A DNA stretch of 64,000 nt. Origin: Brachypterus glaber (Eukaryota > Arthropoda > Insecta > Coleoptera > Kateretidae). Where the stretch lies: NCBI GenBank assembly GCA_958510825.1, contig OY294046.1, forward strand, positions 50,511,794-50,575,793, given 5' to 3'. Positions 14,301-26,300 of the stretch are shown one piece after another (the stretch's first letter is position 1; each line of letters begins with the position of its first letter). Under the pieces are notes generated by a model, which did no database searches, was not told the origin of the DNA, and saw nothing but the letters and a program-made list of their open reading frames with translations. Position numbers and translations under genes: made by a program.

Positions 14301-17300
14301 TCGGTATGAACTTATAAATATTATCATCAATAACTTTAAATTGCGGATATGAATCTGGACTCTTAATAATTTTTTCCCTCAACTGAATATAATATTTATC
14401 ACTATTATAATCATTTACATTAAAATTAATTAAATTTACATCTGGAAAAATTGATTTTTCTGGTTCTATTCTATCAAAAGCTCTGGATAACCCATCAGCT
14501 ACTACATTTAATTTACCTCTACGATATACAATATCCATATCATATTGCTGTAATTTTAATGACCATCTAGCCAAGCGACCAGAGGGATCTTTCATATTAC
14601 TCAAATATTTTAATGAAGAATGATCTGTAATTACTGTGAATTTAACACCTTCAATATATGGTCTAAACCTATCTATAGCAAACAAAACAGCTAAACATTC
14701 CTTTTCACCTACAGAATATTTTATTTCACTACGTGTTAAAGCTCTACTAGCATAAGCTATTACTTTTTCTTGACCATCTTGCGTTTGTGTTAATATGGAA
14801 CCGAGGCCAACTAAAGAAGCATCACATTGTATAACAAATGGTAAAGAAAAATTGGGACTTGCTAAAGCCGGAGCATTTATTAAAGATTCCTTCAACAATA
14901 AAAAAGCTTTTTCTGCATCAGTATTCCAACTAATGGCTTGTTTTTTACCTTTGCCCTTTAAAAGTGAATTTAATGGACTAACAATTGTTGAAAAATTCCT
15001 AACAAATCTACGATACCACGAAGCTACACCTAAAAATCGTTTTATTTCTGTACTATTTGTTGGTCTAGGATAGTTTATTATTGCTTCTACTTTTTGCGGA
15101 TCGGTTCTTAAACCAAAATTATCAATTACAAAACCTAAATACTTAAGTGATTTTCTAAAAAAATTACTTTTTTCAAAATTTATTGTAAGATTAGCAGATT
15201 TTAATTTTTCATGTACTATTTGAAGTAATTTAATATGTTCCTCAAAAGTTTTTGATACTATTATAATGTCGTCAATATAAACAAATATATTTGGATAAAA
15301 GGAGAAAGGAAAAAGTTTATCCATTAATCTTTGCTGACTTTGTGTTCCATTTTTGAGTCCATAACACATTACATTAAATTCAAATAGTCCCCTACCAGGT
15401 ACGGAAAATGCAGTTTTTTCTTTAGCAGTTTTTGTAAGTGGAATCTGCCAAAAAGCATTTTTTAAATCTATACTTGATATATATTTTGCATCGCCTAATA
15501 AACTTAAAATGGAGTCTATCCTTGGTAAAGGATGTGAATCACCTTTTGTAATAGAATTTAATTTACGTCCATCAAAACAAAAACGGTATGTACCATTAGC
15601 TTTTTTTACCAATAAAACTGGTGAATTAAAATCAGAATAAGATGGTGAAACTATATCATCTTTTAACATTTTATCTAACTCTTTGTGTAAAATTTCTATT
15701 AAATAAGGTGACAAAGGATATTGACGCATTTTAAAAGGTTTATTATTTCCTGTATCTATATCATGTTCTATTAAATTTGTTCTACCTATTTTTTCGCTAT
15801 ATAATTCTTTAAATAAACTAACAAATTTATCTGCTATCTTTTTCTGTTCGTCTGTCAAGTCACATAAGCCTACTGAATTATCTTTATTTATATCCTGACT
15901 ATCACTGTTACTGATCACATTCAAATTATTAATTTTATTATTCCTAGATTCATCAGAAAAATCCAGAGTCATAGAAAACAATTGTAAAAAATTCACACCA
16001 AAAATAAAATTTGTTTCCAAAGAAGGAACAACCAAGACTTGTAAAATCTTAACTTCATTATCTACTTTAATAGGTAAATAAACAACACCAGTTACTAACT
16101 GTTTAGATTTATCAGCTGTAGTAACATGCGGTATAAGACATTTATCAATTTTTAAATTAAATTTTTCTAAAATTTTAATCGCGTGACCACCAGCCACTGA
16201 ACAATTTGCACCTGTATCAATCAAAGCTGTTATATTTTTATCAAAAATATTTACTTTAATATATGGACGGTTATCTCTAGGTAATTTAATAAAAGAATTT
16301 TTATTAATTACAGACAAACTATACGGTTTATAAAAATTTTTAACTTTATCCAACCAATCTTTCCATTCATTCAAATAAAAGCGTTTATTTGTTTCTGTTA
16401 CACTTGATTTTTGTAAAGAATTGATATTATTTTTATTATAATAAATGTTTTTACAAAAAGTAGTTTTGTTATCCTTTTTTACCTGACTGTCATTATTATT
16501 TTTAGCCTTTTTATTAAGTGAATGCCGACTAAAATCATCCACTTTCCTATTTAGTTTTTTGTACAGGAAGGGCAATTTTTAAAAACTACATCTTTATATC
16601 CACATTTATAACAAAACTTTGATCTTTTAGCTAAACATTTGCTAAAAATATGATTTGGTTGGTTACAGTTATAACAAATTATTTGTCTAATTTTATTATT
16701 ACTACTATTCTGTGTATTATTAAAGCTTTGATTGGTACTTTGACTAATTTGAGAAACTTGACTACTATTACATACTGAACTTTGACGAGTAGAGGAAGAT
16801 GGGGTAAGTTTGGACACTGTGGTATTATGACTACAATTACATTTACTACTAAAATTTTGATTTATATCCGAACTTAGGACATTTACTTTATTAACTGCTT
16901 TATTTTTTGCCACACTTTTACCTGCTATGCTCTTTTGTTTTAATTGATAAGCTTCATCTATTCTTTTACAACTGTCCTTTAAATCTTCTAAATCATTTAT
17001 TTCTATAAGTGATAATGGTGTAAAATAATGTGGTAATATTCTTTCTCTAATCGTCTTAAGTCTAGTATATAAACTTGCAGCATGAATTAAACGTTTAAAC
17101 AAGGTTTCCATAGCACCTATAAAAATTGCGATAGATTCATCGGGATTTTGATATCTAGAACGGATATCATCCCATGTTCTATCATCTATGTTAGCTGGAA
17201 GAAAATCTTTTTTTAATGCTTGAATTATTTGAGACCATGAATTTAAATTATCTTTAATTGAGAGAAACCATGACAATGCTGGTTCTTTGAATAAGTCATA

Positions 17301-20300
17301 TGCGGATTTAAATAACATTTCGTCTGTAACATTTCTACTTATTTTCATATATTCAACTTGCTCAATAAAATTTAAAACATTAGACTTTCCATCAAAATTA
17401 ATATTCCATTTATAAACTGGTACTGATTTTAAATAATCATTATCTTTTTTACTAGAAACATTAGGACTAAACTGTGTACTATTATGTAATGAAATATTAT
17501 TATTTACTTGAGTAAGATCTGAATTTTTACCAGATTTTTCATAAAGATCTAAAATATCTGCTTCTATTTCTAAACAAGTTGCTTTTGTTATTTCTAAAAA
17601 TTGAATACGTCTAACTTTATTTTCTTCTACTTCAGGAAAACGTTGCAGACGATTTGTTACATGTACTAAATAAGTTTTTAATTTTCTTAAATCAGCTAAA
17701 CTATAATCACCATGATATTCTACAATTTCTGAAGATATACTATCTAAAATTCTATTAATATTTTCCACTTCACTGTTAAAATTAAAAGTCGGATCTACAT
17801 ATTTTACTTTAGGATCTTCCCTAGCTATGGCTCTACCTAAAACTTTAATTCTAGATGCTCTATTATTTTTTGCTGTTAAATGTCTTATACGAAGTTCATA
17901 ATTTACCATTTCTGCAGTCAAAAATCTAATTTCCATTTTATCTAAATCTTCCATTTTGAATATTTATTTTCAAAATTTAAATTCAATTTACTCAAAATAT
18001 TTATTTTATAATAAAATATTTATACTGTACCACAAATTATTTTTTTTTTTGTGTACACTGTTCAACAAAGTTTTTGCATACTTTGGAAAATTTCCCAAAT
18101 ATGTCAAAAAAATACTAAATTATTATTTATCTCCATTGGACAAATTAATAATTATAAATAGTCTCCAAAACTACAAAATTAGCTAATATTTATTCATATC
18201 CTTCGCATAAATAAATACCCTATTATCCATTTATTTCTATTGAATAAAAGATAATTTCTAGAAAAACTGAACCCACGCCAAAATTTCTCTATTCCATGTT
18301 ATTCCATAAAATTCAGAATAAACATAAAAAACACATATCTGATATATCTTATCAGATTAACTCTAATTTGACTTAATTTTCAACAAAAAATATTTTATTC
18401 AACAGTTATATGTAGTTTTTCTCAAAATGAACTTTAAGTTACACTGAAAAAAATAAGCTTTAGATTTTTATAAAAAATACACTGAGAAAAATGGAGTAAA
18501 ATTAAAAAAACAAGTGTTCTATCTATCCAAATACCACGTTCTTGGGCGCCAATATTAGTGTACCGTAATTAATACGTTCACTGCCAACGGCTAGTTTTGA
18601 CAGCGGAGCAATGGGTATGGGCAAGGGAAAAATAGAAAGAATTGATTAATGTTGTTAGGGGCGCCAGTTACTTTAGCTTTTACTCCTTTAGGTAAGTAAC
18701 AACCTAGTGTAAATACTTAAGCTTTTCAGTTTGAGAAAATATAACCCCTAAATAAAATAAGATAATTCATTTGAGAAATTTATTATAAATAAACTTAATG
18801 AAAGCACATCAAGTAATGTATTAATATATATAAAAAATATGTGTAATTATATTAAGATATAATTAAAGAAATCTTAATAAAAATTACTAAATTCAGAAAT
18901 CATTCGACTTAAATGTATAAAGAAAACATGAAGTTCAGCAAGCACCAAGAAATGTATGTAAACAACAATCATTTCTTGCAGTGTATAAAAGTCATGCTTA
19001 AATTAGAAATCATTTAATCAAAAGTATGATATTTAATAATTAATAAATGAGATTAAATGTTTTAAAAAAAATAAGTACCTAAAAATGAACAAAAGCCAGA
19101 AGGGCATATAGTATTAATCAATACTATATCAGATCTGATAAAGTTTACAGTTATAAGAATATTGAAATAAAAGAATTTAAAAATATGAAATATTGCTTTC
19201 AAAAGTTTTCAGAATGAGTACTTAGCTGGTTTCTGCAAAATCCATGAGGTATGAATTCCATCGTCTCCATCTGTGCAAGTCTCCCCTATGCTGATGAATT
19301 CATTTCTCAAATGAAAGAAAAAAAAATATAGGCTGTCCCATCTACTTTGGAAAAATTATCTTCCAGGATAAAATGTACGATTGAAAATGTTGTCCGGGAT
19401 TAAATATGCTTTTGAAAATTATGTCCAATGTAAAATTGTCTGCTAGACGGTTACATAGAATTTATCTATGCCGAAAATTACAGAACCATGTTCCAACAGA
19501 ACATCACTCCATGCGGAGAACTTGTATATCAAATATACCAAAATAAACTTCAACTTAAATTAATATAATTCCATATTAATGGTATAGAAATGGTGAGTAA
19601 TTAATGGTCTAGTGATTGTGCTTAATTAATGGTGTAATAATGGTGCTTTATGGTGCTTAATTAATGGTGCTAAAACAATAATTATATCTCAGAAATATTC
19701 TAAGAAACAGAAAAACTTAACTTACGTCTCATTCTAAGTCTTCGATGTCCATCGAAACGTTATAAATGCGTAATTTTAGAAAATACCAGTTATAATATCT
19801 TCCGCATTGTTTAAATATTCATTTTCACTAACTTTAAATAAAAATACATGAAGGATTACTTCGATGATTACAGAAAATAAACACTCGTCAAAATGAGACC
19901 ACCATTGTACAGAGTTCATCAAGAAAGAGCGAAAATCGACCTTATCAACCGGTATGAACCCTTCAGGTAAATAAAATCCTATTTCTGAACTATTAGCGAC
20001 ATCTATGCAAGTCATTATCAACTACAGTTTTACCGTATAGGATTCCTAATAAAGGTAACTGAAACGACATCAAAAATAATAACTAATTAAAAGAATGTTT
20101 CCTAATAAATCCGTATTAGTGATGATAGATATCTAACCTCAAAATATTACTCTAAGAAACAAATATAAACAATACTTATTGTTTATCAGCAAAACTAATA
20201 AAAATACGAACAGAATACTAAGTGTCCTGTGAACTAAGTATAAACAAAATACTGAATCTAAGTGAGCAGTTCCAGCAAACTATTTTCAACAAATTCTGGA

Positions 20301-23300
20301 TTATCCCGAAGAAATAAACATATGAAATTTTCCAGGAGAAACAAGCTACAGATGAAAGCCAGTGAAATCCAACCCTCAATAGACTCTGAAACATATAAAA
20401 ACCAGGTAAGTCCATAGACAAATGCACTATAGAGAAATAAGTCATATGATTCTTTATTATTAAAAATCATATTCTAATTATGTTTTCTTTATGTTATTTT
20501 CAGGTAGAACTATGGAATAGAGACTTATATGGTTAGAATTCAGTTCCTGCTACAAAATAGTCCCAGATACAAAATAGTTCTGTACGTACGTAACTATTTA
20601 TATACAAAATAAACATAAATTATAACGTAAGTAAACGAATAGTTTAATTAACCCTTGCTATATTACAAAGTGACGATTTATGTCGTTACATTGTTAATAA
20701 CGCCACAGTTTGACTGATTTGTCTACCGTGGGACACCGTGTATATATACAGGGTGTATTTGAAATAGCGTAGGAAATTTTTTCTACATGATAAAATAGGA
20801 CAAAAAGTTCCTATAAACATATGTCTAAAAATGCGTCATAAGGGCTAAAAAAATCGGTTTTTATTTAATAACTCAGGAACCTTTTGAGATATATCAACGA
20901 GGTTTTGCACGTCAACTAATCCTACCAAGGCCCGTTTTTATGTGTTAGTAGGACGAAAAATTAAATACTAAAATGTCGAAAACCAAAATTTTAATGATGT
21001 AATGTTATTCTACATCAAAAACTAAGAAAAAAAGTTTCCATACATGTAGGTCGAAAAAACGCTTTTAAAGCTACCATAGCCCTTTAAAAATAGTGCATAT
21101 TTAGGAGACCATAGGATTGATTTTTGGAAGTACCTGTATATGAGGTTTTTTTCTTAGTTTTTAATGTACATTCGCCCTGCATCATTAAAATTTTGGTTTT
21201 CAACATTTTAGTATTTAATTTTTCGTCCTCGAACCGTGGAATTTCACCTTCAAATGAATTTTTCTCGAAAACGGTTAATCCTACAGTATTACAACGAGAG
21301 TACCTTTTTTATGTATTTTGACCTGAGGAATCATATTTCAAAAATAAAATTGAAAACTGATAAGCCCCCCCCCCCCGTTTCGCACACCCCTGGTTGAAAT
21401 AAGTACATGAAAATAACACATAAAAACGGGCCTTGGTAGGATTAGTTGACGTGCAAAACCTCGTTGATATATCTCAAAAGGTTCCTGAGTTATTAAATAA
21501 AAACCGATTTTTTTAGCCCTTATGACGCATTTTTAGACATATATTTATAGGAACTTTTTGTCATATTTTATCTGTTAAAAATTCCTACGCTATTTCAAAT
21601 ACACCGTGTATATATGCATGAACATTTATAGATAGTTTTAAAATAAAATGTCTACTTCCAAACAAAAAAAAATGTTATATTTTTGCAAATAGGTTTAATA
21701 TCATATTTACCCATTGTATGACGTTTTGAATATTAGTCTGGCAGGCCCAGTGGTACAACAGCTTCAAAATAACCATGGGCGGGTGCATGCTATTCTCAAA
21801 GATGGATCCCTGGAACACCGAAACGAATTTGCTGGGGAAGCAACAGTCCGATATCCAGATGTAGCCCCCGGAACTGGCGAACTTGGTGATGTCGCTGCAC
21901 ATACCCAGCTTCAGCTGCGTGTGGTGGACGGCGCATTTTTGCTCGGATTTCACCAAACCTTGCTGTATCAGCCTACACATTTGAAATAAAAAATAATGCG
22001 GATTTTTTATTGAAAAAAAAAACAGGAAAACCACTCCAAAAAAAAACTTGTTTTCGCCTGCGATTACTGAATTGGATTCGCGCGCATGTGAAAACAAGGT
22101 TATTTTTAGAGTGGTTTACCTGTAATGTGTATAAGTAGCTCACGATTTGAGCTATGCAAGTTAGTTAAATAAAAAGTTAGTTAGTCCCAAGCACATTTAC
22201 ACTTAAAGATGTTTGGGTTAGCCTAAAATGGTGTCCAGCAAAGCTTTAAAATCAAATTTCCTGATTTTCCAGACGCAACAACTTTTTACAGATTTGTTTG
22301 TTAGAATGACATTTATGGGTTATTGCAAGTTATAATAACATTTTAAGTTAAACAATATAATGCTTTTTATTACTATAAGAAATTTTTGTTATAGTTAATA
22401 TTATTACTATAGCCTATTATGAAGTATTTCACCAGTTATACCAACATACATCATTCATAATATCCTGTGTTTCATTCATTATCCAACTAAACAAATTTGG
22501 TAGCCCTGATCTTTTTTCCGCTTTGTTTTCATGTTTATTTTGTATAGATAAGAAGATAACATAATATTCTATAAATATTTTGCATCAAATAATCAAAATT
22601 TTCCAGCAGAGTAACATAATTCATGGAAGAGACCCTAAAAATTGTTTATTCATTGTATTTTACCAAGACCTGGCATTAAAATTGGCGAAGTCGCCCGCTT
22701 AAGCATGAGCATTACATCAAATTCGGAAATTATGAATGAAACATCAACAAATTATTATGAATGAACTTTTATAGGTAAGATTTCTTGTAAATACGAAACA
22801 ACGGCAACAGTGTAAGATCTTTAATTTACTACATAATAGGCTATAAAAAATACTCTTCTCCGCTATGGTATGGTAAACTCGGCGCATTATCTATCTGAGT
22901 AATAAATTGGATCAAGGAAGCTATGATTAGTGGTTTAAAAATGACTTTTAGTTATATTTTTATTATCCATTGTGCTTATGACAAATTTTGACATTTAGGT
23001 TGAATTGACCGTTATTTTAGGTCTTACGACTTCCATAGAAAATGTTGTTAAAACGTGGAAGTTTGCTTAAGATTATAATAAAAGTAATTTTTTTATTCTT
23101 AATGTGCTATTAAAATAAAATTTTACATTACCTGAGCTAGTGATACCTAAAATTATTCAAAAACTATAGACTATAGTTGCATTATTTTAACTTGACACAT
23201 AATTTTCTATGTGCTATAAAACTGAGTCATATTGCTTCATTTTAACAAAAAAATTGCATATTGATGCTTTAGTTTCCTTTTTTAGGGCTTTTCTTGTCCC

Positions 23301-26300
23301 TTTTACCATTTTCTTCTTGCTTTTCAAAAATTATTTAAATGTTTTTTTTTAATGTCAAAATAATTAGGGATCGACCGATACCGATATGATATCGGCAAAA
23401 ATTCGCTGTATCGGTTATCGGCCGATATTAAAGTCCATATCGGCATATCGGCAAATGGTAATTAATAAGTAGTACATAATATGTATAATATAATTATATT
23501 AGTTTATTACACATGAGTCGTCTATACAATACCGGGTATGTCCTTCGATGCTAGATGTTCAGGACAACGAAAAAAATGCGTTGCGACAAACAGGTACTAA
23601 ACGTTTGTTGCTTTTTTTGACAAAATATGCTCCTAATATAGAACGACAGTGTTTTCGGTAAAGTTGATTTTGTTTTCTTCTTCTCCGAACGGGCCCCACG
23701 GACGTAAACTTTAAAATAAAATTATCTTGAACAAAAATGGATATACCCGGTATTGGAAATAGACGACTCACATATTATGTACTACTTTTGCCCCACCCAT
23801 ATATTTACCGTTAACTATTCTTGATTAAAAACGGCTTATGAACCTATTTAAGACTAGCAAAGAGAAGATTTTATGCAACAACCTTATAAGAAATGTGTGG
23901 GTGATGTGATAATTAAGGGTATTGTTTAAGACCTTATTTCAATTTTTTTTATTGAAATCTGCATAAAACGATGTAAACTGTCAAACACTATTAAAATATG
24001 ATTAAAAAAAAAACTTAATCACATTTTTGCTTCTCCTCAAAAATAATAATTTTGTGGGTTAGGCCCTTATGTTAGTTGCACTCTTCATATATAGGTATAT
24101 CGGCAACGTCCATATAGGTATCGGCAAAAAAACCATATCGGTCGATCCCTAAAAATAATGTTTTGATTAAAAATGAATTTGAAACAATATAGCAACCTTA
24201 TGTAGGAAATAAAATTGATTCTGCCAACCACACAACAAGAAACAAATGATCATCAACTCAGATGGAAATGCGCCGAGTTTTTTCTTACCATTCTGTGATT
24301 TTCGATGGCGGATGCATAAGTACAGTTTTGACTTTTGAATCCAACTTCATCCTGTCAAAGTTCAAATCTGTCACTCGTAAATGTGGCCTAGCCACCACCA
24401 CAAGGGACGGGTAAGTTTTGCCCTGCAATTTGTTGAAGGACACTTCGCGACTGTCAGGCAGAGGTCGTCCGTCTTCGGTTGTCAAATCGACGACGCTACG
24501 TTTTTCCGATTCGCGGACATTTTGGATACTTGCGGGATTGACGGCAACCTAAAAGTCAATTTAACAGTTTAAGTGCCGTGTGTATTATATATAACGAACA
24601 ATGAATTTGTCACATGTAACAAATAAAGAAATTTGCAACTTGGTCTATATTTAAAGTGAGGTTATTTACTTTTCAAAGAAATGTTTTCAAATTCACTTTT
24701 CAATTTAGGACTATTTATACTACACCCAAACTAAATTATAAATTAAATATCGTCGGCTTAGAGTGTTAACCTGCTAACTCCACTTTTGGACGAATTGTTG
24801 TTTTTGATGCCTCAGGGCTCCCACCGAAATTTTTCAGATTTTTTTTTTATGATTTTATAACAATTTTAGGCATTTTATGACAAAATATTTGGACAAAAAA
24901 ACGGAAATCTTCCATTTTAAATCCTTATTCTACAGCACTTATCTTTAGCCAGTCGAAGCCTCGGGAAAACTTTTTCCCCGGGCTCCCTATTTTTCCAAAA
25001 TATAATTTAGCACTTGTACAGCGGGCTGAAGTGACGCCCCTCCTAAAAAATTGTCGTTAGTTCTTTATTAGCTAAGTTTTTACGAACTGTTAAATTAACA
25101 GTTCACTAAGTGTTAATTTCTAACTGAAGAAAGCCCAAGCGCCGCAGGCGCAAAATTTAACAATTTTGATGGTCTATTTCAATTTTAAAACAGTATTGCA
25201 ATTCAAAATTTCATAAAAATGAAAGAAAGCTCTACCACCTCAGGTGATTTTTTTTTTTTTAAATTTAACTACAAACTCGAATTAAAAAAAGTGACGACTA
25301 ATAAAATGGTCGTCAGCCCTTCATTAACAGGGTTAAGGCCGCAGGCGAATTTTTGTACGAACTTTGTTCATATCTGACGTTTTTCTATTTAATATTGTAA
25401 ACTCAAGAAAACCCTAGCACCGCAGGCAAAAATTTTAGAATTTTATGGTGTATTTTAATTTTAACAGTTTTGCAATTCAAAAAAGTTTCATAAAAATGCA
25501 AAAAAGCTCTAGCAATTTAACGTTTTACAAACTTAATAAGTGACCAGAAAAATAAATGGTTGTCAGCCTCCCATCAACTAAGTTAGCGCCGCAGGCGAAA
25601 TTTTTTACGAATTCTTTAACTGACGTTAAAAATCATTCCTCCCCCTCAATCCCCAAAATGTAAATACATCGTTTCTGAACATAACTTTTTTAATACTCCC
25701 AATAGAAGAACAAATTACAAACCACTTAAAAGGTAAAATAAAATTAAAAACAAAATGTTTTCCATGACCCCCCCCCTCTCAAAATGTAATAAATTATTTC
25801 TGGACATAATTTTTTTTATAAGAGAATATTCGAGCTCATTCGAGACGGCTGGTTGATGCTATGGTAGCAGTTGACTTTTTCTTACCACTTTCCCAATTCT
25901 TGACATGGGCGGTTTCAGTACGGTATGTTGCTGCTGTTGTTGTTGTTGCGGCGGAGGAGGCGGTATCTGTTTTGGCGAGGTAATCTGCCTCATGAGGTTC
26001 TGATTAACCTTAAGTCCAGTGCCTCGTTTTCTGCCGCTACTCCTGGTGGTGTTTGGAGTAGCTGGAGAGGCCGTAAGATTTTGGGCCACCTTCAAAGTTC
26101 CGGTTATCTGTTTGCCAGTCATTTGTTTTCCTCCGGCTGCGGAGGTCGAGGCCCCCACGGTAGGGCTCATCACGAGACCTAACCTTGGATCCACCATTAG
26201 CTGGTAGTTGGACAGAGCTGCATTGTTCAGTACTAGGTTTTGTTTTGAAGGTAATTTGGTACCTACAAAAAAAGAGTTCAAATTTAACTTATTCAGATAA

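Larger units (their letters stand above)
10483..20690 (-). mobile_element. Complete Ty3/Gypsy LTR retrotransposon
   Basis: This 10.2-kb element has two 2132-bp LTRs (TG...CA), a primer-binding site, a polypurine tract, and intact gag and pol on the minus strand. TTGT flanks both sides (10479-10482 and 20691-20694) as a 4-bp target duplication. The domain order is protease, reverse transcriptase, RNase H, integrase, which defines Ty3/Gypsy. There is no envelope-like gene. It sits in intron 8 of the host gene, in the same transcriptional direction. Intact frames and matching LTRs argue for a recent, possibly still active insertion. Confidence 0.97.
7977..20741. mobile_element. Foldback/TIR DNA element with 330-bp inverted ends, split by a Gypsy insertion
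   Basis: The left end (7977-8306) starts ACACGGTGTCCCACGGTAG. It is complementary to 10202-10482 continued at 20695-20741, which ends CTACCGTGGGACACCGTGT. The Gypsy element and its 4-bp duplication interrupt the right arm. Without that insert the element is about 2.55 kb. AT dinucleotide repeats flank both ends. The interior holds a hAT-type MITE and unrecognised sequence, including an 80-codon minus-strand frame at 9830-10072 with no known domain. Confidence 0.85.
21973..24288 (-). other. Intron 7 of the zinc-finger gene
   Basis: Apart from the MITE at 23365-24151, the intron is AT-rich and shows no coding or repeat structure that I can name. Confidence 0.6.
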
